Assembly: GCF_014642075.1 (NCBI RefSeq)
Contig: NZ_BMIK01000001.1
Span: forward strand, 873,915-937,914
Source of the DNA: Parapedobacter defluvii
Lineage (GTDB): Bacteria > Bacteroidota > Bacteroidia > Sphingobacteriales > Sphingobacteriaceae
DNA length: 64,000 nucleotides
Direction of reading: 5' to 3'
This document shows positions 33,432 to 40,873 of this stretch, in pieces. Position 1 is the first letter of the stretch. Every line of letters starts with the position of its first letter. The notes under the pieces are model-generated. The model searched no databases, was not told the origin of the DNA, and saw only the letters and a list, made by a program, of their open reading frames with translations. The translations under genes and the position numbers were made by a program.

Positions 33432-35939
33432 ATGATAGTTAATCTTATTCGGCCTGCCTTTGTATGTTTTTTATTGTGCATCTCATTGGTTTATGCCCAA
33501 CGGCGTGAAACCGCGAAAGCCATCGGTTATGTACATGACAGCGAGGGCAATCCCCTGACCGAGGCCGTCGTGCATTTAAGAAACACTTCGTATAGCACCG
33601 AAGTAGATGATAAGGGCCATTTCGTGCTGTTAGTGCAACCAGGAGAATATGAACTGGTTGTTTCTTCCATAGGCTATTTGTCTAAAACGGTGTCGGTATC
33701 CTTAAAAAACGGAGAAAATAAACTCGGCCATTTGATGCTTAAATCCGATCCAAACATGGTGATCGATCAGGTGGTCATTACGGGTAAATCAGCCATCGCG
33801 GAGGTACGCGAGACGCCGTTCAATGTGGTGGCGCTGGATGCCAGATCGCAGTATAACTCCACGCTGGATTTGGCGCACTTGCTGGATAAGGCGTCCGGTG
33901 TCAAAATCCGGGAAACCGGCGGGGTAGGATCGGATATGAGCATTACCCTCAATGGGTTTACAGGCCGGAACATCCGTGTTTTTATCGACGGAGTACCCAT
34001 GCAGGGGATGGGATCCGCTTTTCAGCTGAACAATATACCGGTTAACATGGCCGAGCGGATCGAAGTGTATAAAGGAGTGGTACCGATCGAGTTTGGGGCG
34101 GATGCATTGGGGGGTGTCATCAATATCGTTACCAACCGTACCAGCAATACCACGCTAGACGCTTCCTACGCTTATGGATCGTTCAACACTCACAAGAGTA
34201 ACGTCAGTTTCAACCATACGTTTAAGTCGGGGGTATCCCTTCAGGTGAGTGCTTTCCAGAACTATTCTGACAATAATTATAAGGTAAAGACCACCTATCG
34301 CATCTTTGCGGCCGAAAAAACGCCTGGAACGGATGAAAATGGCAACACCATACCCTGGCAATCCGGTTCTTCCTGGTCGCCGGACTCGGCTTGGTTCAGG
34401 CGTTTCCACGACACCTATCGGAATGAGACCCTTATCGCGAAGGTAGGCATTGTCGGCAAACCCTGGGCAGACCGGCTGCTCTTGGGGCTTACCATGGGGC
34501 AGGTGCATAAGGATGTCCAGAATGGGGCGGAGATGAAATTTGTCTATGGCGAACGTACCGCGCACAGCAGATCCGTGCTGCCTTCGTTTGTGTATGACAA
34601 GCGGAACCTGATTGTGGATGGATTGAGTGTGCGGGTGACGGGAAATTATAACTACGAGAAGGCCGGGAGTGTTGACACGACTTCCTACAAATACAGCTGG
34701 AGCGGGGACAGAAGGCTGATCAAAGATTTGCGGGGGTTGAGTAATTCCTATGGAGAGGCCAGTTTCGGACTGAGTGAATACGCAAGCAGCAACGAGTCTG
34801 GCACCGTTAATATCGGGTACCGCATCAACCAAAGCCATTCGATTGCGGTCAACAACGTACTGACGCATTACCTGCGTAAGCCCGATATTGCCAGCATTGC
34901 ACAGACCATCTATCCGGATCTGCCAACTGCTGCGGATAGCATGACGCGTACCAGTTTCAAGAATACGCTGGGTTTGGAATACCGGTACACGTTTAAACGG
35001 AAGTGGAATACCAATGTTTTTGCCAAACATTACCTGAATAAGGCATCGGGTCCGGAAACGGGAACCAATACGGAGACGGCTGCAGAATATACCTACCGCA
35101 GAAAGGAAGACGCCGGAAAGATCGGCTACGGAATTGCGACCACCTATTTTTTCCGTGACCTGCAATTGAAGGCTTCTGCCGAGAAAGCGTACCGCCTGCC
35201 CACTGACCGGGAACTGTTCGGGGACGAGATACTGGAAGAGGGGAATATCAAGCTGAAACCGGAGGAATCCAATAATTACAACATCGGCTTTACACTGAAC
35301 AAGGAACTGAACCCCGCTTTTACGGTGTATGTGGATTGGTCGGGCTATTACCGGGACACCTACAATTTCATACAGACGATATTGGCAAGGGTTGGGGATG
35401 ACGTAAACGGTAATTCCATTTACCGGCGCACCAACCATGGCCGGGTAACGCGCCTGGGCACCGACATAGAGGGGCGATTGTATTACAAAAATAAGGCAAC
35501 CATCGGAGCGACCCTGACCTACATGGATATCCGTGACAAATCCTATTTTTCCGACGAGGCAGGGAAGATAGAAAATGGCAATTACGGCTATCGGATGCCC
35601 AATCTTCCCTATTTCTTCTGGAATGCTGACGCAGCTTATTACCTGCACGATCTGTTTGGCACAGGAAATACACTTAACCTGAATTATACGCTCAATTACG
35701 TAGATAAAATCTACCGGAACGCCCTGGCGTATGGCGATCGGTCGTCCAAGGATTTTATCCCCAAACAATTGTTCAGTGATTTTACCGCGACCTACATCAT
35801 GCAGAATGGGAAGTACAACATCTCCTTTGAGGTACGGAACATTGAAGATGCCATGCTGTACGACAATTTTAGTTTGCAGAAGCCCGGAAGAAGTTTCGCG
35901 GTCAAGCTCCGGTATTTTTTCATCAAAAGGAACCAATAA
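33432..35939 (+). CDS. TonB-dependent receptor, putative ferric-siderophore uptake
   Basis: This 835-residue outer-membrane receptor has a signal peptide (about 1-22), a CarboxypepD_reg-like domain (about 27-105) and a plug domain (about 110-235, with QVVITGKSAI, DGVPMQGMG and RIEVYKGVVPIEFGADALGGVIN). A barrel ends FAVKLRYFFIKRNQ. It has no STN domain, so it does not need FecR. The divergent AraC regulator and the DUF2218 gene suggest ferric-siderophore import; other ligands are possible. Its stop codon lies 9 bases from a broken sigma-factor gene on the opposite strand, so the receptor end may be a recombination boundary. Confidence 0.9.
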   Translation: MIVNLIRPAFVCFLLCISLVYAQRRETAKAIGYVHDSEGNPLTEAVVHLRNTSYSTEVDDKGHFVLLVQPGEYELVVSSIGYLSKTVSVSLKNGENKLGHLMLKSDPNMVIDQVVITGKSAIAEVRETPFNVVALDARSQYNSTLDLAHLLDKASGVKIRETGGVGSDMSITLNGFTGRNIRVFIDGVPMQGMGSAFQLNNIPVNMAERIEVYKGVVPIEFGADALGGVINIVTNRTSNTTLDASYAYGSFNTHKSNVSFNHTFKSGVSLQVSAFQNYSDNNYKVKTTYRIFAAEKTPGTDENGNTIPWQSGSSWSPDSAWFRRFHDTYRNETLIAKVGIVGKPWADRLLLGLTMGQVHKDVQNGAEMKFVYGERTAHSRSVLPSFVYDKRNLIVDGLSVRVTGNYNYEKAGSVDTTSYKYSWSGDRRLIKDLRGLSNSYGEASFGLSEYASSNESGTVNIGYRINQSHSIAVNNVLTHYLRKPDIASIAQTIYPDLPTAADSMTRTSFKNTLGLEYRYTFKRKWNTNVFAKHYLNKASGPETGTNTETAAEYTYRRKEDAGKIGYGIATTYFFRDLQLKASAEKAYRLPTDRELFGDEILEEGNIKLKPEESNNYNIGFTLNKELNPAFTVYVDWSGYYRDTYNFIQTILARVGDDVNGNSIYRRTNHGRVTRLGTDIEGRLYYKNKATIGATLTYMDIRDKSYFSDEAGKIENGNYGYRMPNLPYFFWNADAAYYLHDLFGTGNTLNLNYTLNYVDKIYRNALAYGDRSSKDFIPKQLFSDFTATYIMQNGKYNISFEVRNIEDAMLYDNFSLQKPGRSFAVKLRYFFIKRNQ

Positions 35940-35948
35940 ATACGAGTA

Positions 35949-36311
35949 TACACTATGTTCCGTTACATCATCCTGTTGTACAAATTTGAGACTTGCCCGA
36001 TGGTAGTCAATGGCCGTATTCGTGATGATTTTGCCCATCCACGAGGTAAAAGGTTTCGATTCGTCAAAGCGGTCAATGTGGCTGAATATTTTCAGGAAAC
36101 TTTCGCTCAGGATATCCGATGCTTCGTCCGAGTTGCGGGCATACCGCCGGCATATACCCATAGCATAGCTGTGGAAATGCCTGAACAAAGCATATTGGCT
36201 TTCTTGATCGTGCTTTCGGCAACCGGCAATATACTTTTGTACTACTTCTTCATTAACTGTCGGCAAGCGTTTTTTTCCAGTTTTTAGCAATAATACGTTG
36301 AATTTCAGCAA
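35949..36311 (-). pseudogene. Truncated ECF sigma factor (region 2 only)
   Basis: The first 121 residues of this frame are a clear sigma-70 region 2: VVQKYIAGCRKHDQESQYAL, then YAMGICRRYARNSDEASDIL, then KPFTSWMGKIITNTAIDYHR. Homology then stops at about VTEHSVYS, where the DNA becomes the 3' end of the TonB receptor read backwards. Region 4, which reads the -35 element, is missing, so a normal sigma function is not possible. The frame stays open across the antisense of the receptor for 718 codons, but that extension looks like chance. The intact gene probably drove the divergent cytochrome operon (36428-39186). Confidence 0.8.
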
Positions 36312-36427
36312 AAGGTTGCCTTGCGGAAATTATTTTTTTTATTCCGGAAAGGGAGGCAACCAATCTTCGGTAGCTGCCGTATTGTGGAATATAAAACAGT
36401 CCTAAAATTGATGATATCATGGTAACG

Positions 36428-37273
36428 ATGAAATTCAATCCCATTCGAATTGCATGGACAATGGTCGTGGCAATTTGCTTCACGGGCGTTTCCTGCAATG
36501 ACGACGATCAACCCGAACCGGGACCCTTACAAACGGGGATTTTGGTGAAAGCCGATGCAACATTCGGTCAGATCCTTACAGACAGTGCGGGGCAGGTTTT
36601 GTACATTTTCTCACGGGATGCGGATGGAAATTCTGCGTGTGCGGGTAATTGTCTGACGCTATGGCCGAAATACTACAGCAGTCATGCAGCTTCCAGCGAG
36701 GGGATCGACAGCGAAGACATCGGCACTACCACCTTAGCCGACGGTTCGCTGCAAACCACGTACAAAGGCTGGCCATTGTACTACTACGCCAACGACGAAG
36801 TGCCGGGTGACATACGGGGGGATGGTGTAGGCGGCAATTGGTTCGTGGCCAAACCGGACTATTCGGTGTTGCTGGTGCAGAACCAACTGGTAGGAGGCGA
36901 CGGCACGGCCTATACGGCTGATCTGATGCCCGGTGAAGGACTGACATCATACCTGGTAGATGCCTTTGGAAGGACCTTGTACGGCTTTGTCAACGACCGG
37001 TATAATACGAACAATTTTACCAGAGAAGATTTCAGTAACAACGGCGTGTGGCCGGTTTACGAATCGGATGTCCAATCGGTACCTTCCACCACCGATCCGG
37101 AAGATTTTGCGGAAATATCCGTATTCGGGCGGACGCAGCTCACCTATAAGGGATGGCCACTCTACTATTTTGGGCAGGATGGCGCTCGGGGAGAGACCAA
37201 AGGAATTGATTTTCCGGCGCTGGGAATCTGGCCGGTGTTGAATCCCGATTCGCCGGAAGCTACAGCGCCTTAG
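36428..37273 (+). CDS. COG4315-type lipoprotein with two secreted repeats
   Basis: This 281-residue lipoprotein has a lipobox ending VSC near residue 22. The body has two related modules of the COG4315/Lipoprotein_15 type. Module 1 runs at about 40-130 (FGQILTDSAGQVLYIFSRDA, CAGNCLTLWP, YKGWPLYYYANDEVPGD). Module 2 is at about 165-270 (TSYLVDAFGRTLYGFVNDR, GVWPVYES, YKGWPLYYFGQDG). Module 2 lacks the CxxxC pair of module 1. The family is of unknown function but often sits with cytochromes. It begins an operon with a cytochrome c, YceI and DUF5777 proteins. Start at 36428 gives the usual signal; 36419 is possible. Confidence 0.85.
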   Translation: MKFNPIRIAWTMVVAICFTGVSCNDDDQPEPGPLQTGILVKADATFGQILTDSAGQVLYIFSRDADGNSACAGNCLTLWPKYYSSHAASSEGIDSEDIGTTTLADGSLQTTYKGWPLYYYANDEVPGDIRGDGVGGNWFVAKPDYSVLLVQNQLVGGDGTAYTADLMPGEGLTSYLVDAFGRTLYGFVNDRYNTNNFTREDFSNNGVWPVYESDVQSVPSTTDPEDFAEISVFGRTQLTYKGWPLYYFGQDGARGETKGIDFPALGIWPVLNPDSPEATAP

Positions 37274-37315
37274 GCGATACAAGTAACTAAAAACTAACGC
37301 TATATTCTATACGCT

Positions 37316-37687
37316 ATGAAGCAGATCGTAAAACGTACTGCATGGTTCCTATTCGTGACGTGCTGCCTGGCCGGCTGTGGGAAAGACGGCGACGGTCCCA
37401 GTCCTGAACCTCCACCGGGGAACGGAGGAGAGGGGGTAACAGTGGATAATGTGACCTATGCAAACTTTGCGGGGGGATTATTTCAATCCCGTTGCAGCAG
37501 TTGCCATACCGGATCAGGGCCAGGTACGGTTCAATGGGTTTTTTCGGGATATGGTTCCGTGCGTGATAATCTGGCGCGCATCAATGATGCGGTCATTGTG
37601 CGTAAGATCATGCCGCAAGACGGAAGTTTGACCAATAGGCAGTTCGAGTTATTAAAGGCATGGATTGACAAAGGTGCCCCCCAATGA
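37316..37687 (+). CDS. Small c-type cytochrome lipoprotein
   Basis: This 123-residue lipoprotein has lipobox LAGC (Cys about 21) and a Pro/Gly-rich linker (about 25-42). A single heme-binding motif, CSSCH, lies at about 60-64 within FAGGLFQSRCSSCHTG. The axial Met is probably in IVRKIMPQDGSLT. The tail FELLKAWIDKGAPQ is typical of small periplasmic cytochromes. It should carry electrons in the periplasm. Its stop overlaps the start of the YceI gene by four bases (ATGA), implying translational coupling. Confidence 0.88.
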   Translation: MKQIVKRTAWFLFVTCCLAGCGKDGDGPSPEPPPGNGGEGVTVDNVTYANFAGGLFQSRCSSCHTGSGPGTVQWVFSGYGSVRDNLARINDAVIVRKIMPQDGSLTNRQFELLKAWIDKGAPQ

Positions 37688-38223
37688 AAAAACTAATTGT
37701 TTGGTTTTTCGTGTTATTCCTGTGCCGCCAAGTGGCGGCACAGGATATCTTGGTGGATAAAGCCAGTCGCGTTTCTTTTTTCTCTGAGGCACCGCTGGAA
37801 AACATTGCCGCGGTGACGTCAAAAGCGGTCTCGGCATTGGGTATCACAACTTATGAGGTCGCATTCAAGGTACCGGTCACTTCCTTTGAATTTGAAAAGC
37901 AACTGATGCGGGAACATTTCAACGAAAACTATCTTGAAAGTGAGAAATATCCGTATGCCACATTTGGGGGTAAAATCAACGAGCAGATTGACTGGAATGT
38001 TGGAGGTATACAGCAGGTAACGGTCGTCGGAAACTTGGATATCCACGGCGTGAAGAGACGTTATACCACGCAGGCGACCCTCGAAGTGACCGATACTGCC
38101 ATACATGCCCATGCTAAATTCAACGTGAAGCTAACCAATCATGGCATCAAAATACCGCGGGTTGTTGTTAAAAACATTGCCGAAGAAGTCGAAGTTGAAG
38201 TCTCAGCTACTTATCCAAAATGA
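37684..38223 (+). CDS. YceI-like secreted protein
   Basis: This 179-residue protein has a signal peptide (about 1-19) and a YceI-type lipocalin-like barrel (about 25-178). Visible parts are DKASRVSFFSEAPLENIAAV, FEFEKQLMREHFNENYLESEKYP and VTVVGNLDIHGVKRRYTTQA. YceI proteins bind isoprenoids or other lipids in a hydrophobic tunnel. Together with the upstream cytochrome and the downstream barrel this is a recurrent Bacteroidota gene set, so a quinone-like or lipid cofactor linked to periplasmic electron transfer is a reasonable guess, not proven. Confidence 0.9.
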   Translation: MKKLIVWFFVLFLCRQVAAQDILVDKASRVSFFSEAPLENIAAVTSKAVSALGITTYEVAFKVPVTSFEFEKQLMREHFNENYLESEKYPYATFGGKINEQIDWNVGGIQQVTVVGNLDIHGVKRRYTTQATLEVTDTAIHAHAKFNVKLTNHGIKIPRVVVKNIAEEVEVEVSATYPK

Positions 38224-38232
38224 TCATATCCG

Positions 38233-39186
38233 ATGAATATTCCTACATATAAGACACTTTTATCCATTGCTATGCAACTAGCGGTGTACATGCCCGTATC
38301 GGCCCAGCGTGATATCGAAAAAGCACTGGGCAGTGATACCGCTGCACAAGAACGGCAAGCGGTGATCGCAACCTTTAAAACGACACGGATCATCAACAGC
38401 CAGTCCATAGAGACCATTCATAAACATGAACTTGATTTCAAGGTAGACCACCGGTTTGGCGATGTAGCCGGCGCGAATGGTGGCGCCCGGAATTTCTTTG
38501 GGTTGGATAACTCCACGGATATCAAAATCGGATTCGAGTATGGAATTACAGATTACCTAAATGTGGGAATTGCCCGTGCCAAGGGGGCTACCCGCGTATC
38601 CCAGCTGTATGAGACCAATCTGAAATACCGGCTGTTGCGACAGACGGGGGATGGTAAGATGCCGCTTTCCATGACGGTTTATGCCAGCATGACCATCCCG
38701 GGTGTAAAGGCCGATCAGCAGAACCCCGGTGAAGCGATTTCATACAGACAGTTTCCGGATCGGTTAAACGTTGTAGGTCAACTCATCTTGGCCCGGAAAT
38801 TCGGCACCCATTTCTCGTTGGCGCTGCATCCCACTTATATCCGCCGTAACACCACCGCTGATTACGACGGTGAGAACAACCTGTTTGCAATGGGAATAGG
38901 AGGAAGGTTGAAGGTGAGCAGGCGTATGGCGCTGGTGATGGATTATTTTTTACCTTTTCGTTCAACGGCAAGCAAGGAAAGGTACGAAGATGCCATCGCC
39001 ACGCTATATAATCCGTTGGGCATCGGGCTGGAAATCGAAACCGGCGGTCATGTGTTCAACCTTAATTTTACGAATGCAACCGCTATTCAGGAGATGCAGT
39101 ATATCCCGGAAACAACCTCATCCTGGATTAAAGGACAGTTCCGGTGGGGATTCACGATATCCAGGAGGTTTTCCCTGGACGACTGA
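38233..39186 (+). CDS. DUF5777 outer-membrane beta-barrel protein
   Basis: This 317-residue protein has a signal peptide (about 1-24, ending in PVSAQ). Repeated amphipathic strands follow (KHELDFKVDHRFGDVAG, DIKIGFEYGITDYLNVGIARA, HVFNLNFTNAT) and a terminal barrel strand (QFRWGFTISRRFSL). The N-terminal ATFKTTRIINSQSIETIHK is characteristic of DUF5777 proteins. It would be the outer-membrane member of the cytochrome/YceI operon. Role not known. It starts 9 bases after YceI. Confidence 0.85.
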   Translation: MNIPTYKTLLSIAMQLAVYMPVSAQRDIEKALGSDTAAQERQAVIATFKTTRIINSQSIETIHKHELDFKVDHRFGDVAGANGGARNFFGLDNSTDIKIGFEYGITDYLNVGIARAKGATRVSQLYETNLKYRLLRQTGDGKMPLSMTVYASMTIPGVKADQQNPGEAISYRQFPDRLNVVGQLILARKFGTHFSLALHPTYIRRNTTADYDGENNLFAMGIGGRLKVSRRMALVMDYFLPFRSTASKERYEDAIATLYNPLGIGLEIETGGHVFNLNFTNATAIQEMQYIPETTSSWIKGQFRWGFTISRRFSLDD

Positions 39187-39189
39187 AGA

Positions 39190-39420
39190 TTACCGTTGGC
39201 GTGTGACGGCGCGTATAACGGTATAGATACTGATACACACACCGGCAAGGGCAAACAACGCTGTCCAAAGCGGCTTTTCGGCATTGCGAGATTGATCGAT
39301 ACGATATCCGATATAGGTAAACAGGCCGATAATAGCAAGCATCTGGAAGCCTACACCTGTAAAATAGGCATATTTTCCCAATGTATTATTCGGCGATCGC
39401 TTTGGGCTTTTCATAGGCAA
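39190..39420 (-). CDS. AtpZ/AtpI-family membrane protein
   Basis: This 76-residue protein has two membrane helices (about 14-39, GKYAYFTGVGFQMLAIIGLFT, and 50-71, WTALFALAGVCISIYTVIRA). The pattern GVGFQMLAIIGLFTYIGYRID fits the small AtpZ/AtpI proteins that assist F-type ATP synthase ring assembly and may carry magnesium. The first 10 residues are basic. Its start overlaps the end of the bactofilin gene, so the two are coupled. The ATP synthase genes themselves are not in the window. Confidence 0.85.
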   Translation of the reverse strand: MPMKSPKRSPNNTLGKYAYFTGVGFQMLAIIGLFTYIGYRIDQSRNAEKPLWTALFALAGVCISIYTVIRAVTRQR

Positions 39421-39817
39421 TAAGCTTCACATCGGGTAATTGGCCCGGAAGTCCCAAACTTTTGCTGGTCGTGCACTTTCCACTGATGGAAGCACCGTCT
39501 TCGACAACGAAGCGCATCGCCTCGATATCACCCTGTATCGACGCTGAATGGTTGAGCTGAAGGAGTTCTTTGGCGATAATCTGGCCCTTGACTGCACCTG
39601 AAATTTCACCGGAATGGCAGGTGATATTGCCTAAAATTTTCCCTTCGTCCCCGATGACCAATTTGGCTGTGCAGGTGACGTTTCCCTGTATCTGGCCATC
39701 AATGCGCAAATCACCCGTGGTGCTGACATCTCCGGTGATTTCGGTACCCTGTGCAATCAGGTTAAAGCTGTTTCCCCGTTGTTCTTGCAGTTTTTCATTT
39801 TTTCTGTTCACAAACAT
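39386..39817 (-). CDS. Bactofilin
   Basis: This 143-residue cytoskeletal protein has the DUF583 bactofilin beta-helix at about 15-115, visible as short repeats of 17-18 residues: FNLIAQGTEITGDVSTTGDL, then IDGQIQGNVTCTAKLVIGDE, ITCHSGEISGAVKGQII and ASIQGDIEAMRF. Bactofilins polymerise at the membrane and often guide peptidoglycan enzymes. The M23 peptidase gene just upstream fits this, since the two are paired in many bacteria. Start ATG at 39817 gives the usual short N-terminal tail (MFVNRKNEKLQEQRGN). It lies 29 bases downstream of the peptidase. Confidence 0.94.
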   Translation of the reverse strand: MFVNRKNEKLQEQRGNSFNLIAQGTEITGDVSTTGDLRIDGQIQGNVTCTAKLVIGDEGKILGNITCHSGEISGAVKGQIIAKELLQLNHSASIQGDIEAMRFVVEDGASISGKCTTSKSLGLPGQLPDVKLIAYEKPKAIAE

Positions 39818-39846
39818 GTTGGTGATGTTTAGGTAAATACAATGTT

Positions 39847-40734
39847 TCAAAAAGCGATGTAATCGGTGGGGTTTACCGGGTTTCCATTGTACCACAACTC
39901 GAAATGGAGGTGTGGACCCGTACTCAACTCTCCCGTATTGCCCGCGAAGGCGATTACCTCCCCACCACGTACAAAGCTACCAACTTTTTTGATAATCGAC
40001 GCGCAATGTTTATAAAGTGACAGTAAATTATTGCCATGCTGGATAATGGCTACATAACCGGTCTCGGGCGTGTAGGATGCAAAAACCACATGCCCGCTCA
40101 GGGTAGACCGGATAGGCTCGTTTAGCTTTACCGCAATATCTACCGCATAGTGTTGTTCTTTGGCGTTGAAACTGGAACTGATGATCCCCTTAATAGGGCT
40201 ATAGAATGTATAGGATGAGATACCGGTACGGGCATTGGCCTGATTTTCGGGCAGGTCATAGGGGGCACCCGATTCGACAAGGTGGCGTAGCGCCAATTCA
40301 TCTTCCGAAAGCCCCTTTTCGGGGTCTTTGCCGTTGGGTGCAGTTGTGGGTTCGCTTCCTGCAGGTGCGGTTTGACGGCTTTCTTCCAAGGTCTCTCCGG
40401 CTTCGCCACCCAGTACGTTCCGCAGGTTGGTGAGGTAAATGTCATTTGCATGCGCCACCTGTTCCATGGAATCGATACGCGCATACGCAGCAATTAGTCG
40501 GCTCCTGTCATACGCATTCAACGACGAACCGATAACATATTCGCGTAGGGGTGTGGCCCGGATCAGCAGGGTCGTAAAAATAATCAACACCGCTACGGCT
40601 GAAACTGTGCCGGTGAGCCAGTACCACAATTTGCCGGTAAAAGCAGCTTTTTCGGCAAAGGTTTCTTCGTGGAGAATGATCAACTTGTAGCGCGAATTCA
40701 GTGCTTTTGCAAGTTTGTTTTTTTGTTTAGCCAA
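39847..40734 (-). CDS. M23 (LytM) peptidoglycan endopeptidase
   Basis: This 295-residue protein has a cytoplasmic basic N-terminus, one membrane helix at about 38-58, a coiled coil at about 80-110 and a low-complexity linker (about 112-135). A C-terminal LytM domain runs at about 175-290 with zinc ligands HYAVD (His and Asp) and HLHFE (second His pair). All catalytic residues are present. It should cleave peptide cross-bridges. The gene starts with TTG at 40734: an in-frame TAA sits 9 bases upstream and the first in-frame ATG is far inside. It pairs with the bactofilin gene that follows. Confidence 0.92.
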   Translation of the reverse strand: MAKQKNKLAKALNSRYKLIILHEETFAEKAAFTGKLWYWLTGTVSAVAVLIIFTTLLIRATPLREYVIGSSLNAYDRSRLIAAYARIDSMEQVAHANDIYLTNLRNVLGGEAGETLEESRQTAPAGSEPTTAPNGKDPEKGLSEDELALRHLVESGAPYDLPENQANARTGISSYTFYSPIKGIISSSFNAKEQHYAVDIAVKLNEPIRSTLSGHVVFASYTPETGYVAIIQHGNNLLSLYKHCASIIKKVGSFVRGGEVIAFAGNTGELSTGPHLHFELWYNGNPVNPTDYIAF

Positions 40735-40769
40735 TGCTGTTTCTTATTAGTGCCGTTGGGTAAATGCAG

Positions 40770-40832
40770 TTTCGCGCAAAGCCGCAGAGCCGCGAAGAGG
40801 CTTTCTTTGTGTCTTCGTTCCTTTGCGTGAAA
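40770..40832. repeat. Imperfect palindromic repeat of the CGCAAAG type
   Basis: TTTCGCGCAAAG (40770-40781) and CTTTGCGTGAAA (40821-40832) form an interrupted dyad with related words between (GCCGCAGAG, CTTTGTGTCTTCG). Similar CGCAAAG/CTTTGCG repeats occur widely in bacterial intergenic DNA. It lies in the divergent spacer between the M23 and PorW genes. Confidence 0.6.
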
Positions 40833-40862
40833 TTTCAAGCCGCAAAGTCTCAAAATAATTGG

Positions 40863-40870
40863 TACTTTTG
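40863..40870 (+). promoter_or_regulatory. -7 promoter element before the PorW gene
   Basis: TACTTTTG matches TAnnTTTG. No -33 is evident. Its closeness to the proposed GTG start of PorW (40874) adds to the uncertainty of that start. Confidence 0.4.
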
Positions 40871-40873
40871 CGT

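Noticed and set aside
34155-35948. Long open frame on the - strand continuing from the sigma fragment, about 600 codons
   Set aside because: It is antisense to the TonB receptor and shows no domain; only the first 121 residues have a recognisable family match.
36253-36498. 81-codon frame on the - strand overlapping the sigma fragment and the COG4315 gene
   Set aside because: Its residues are the antisense of the COG4315 lipoprotein signal region plus A/T-rich spacer; no family resemblance.
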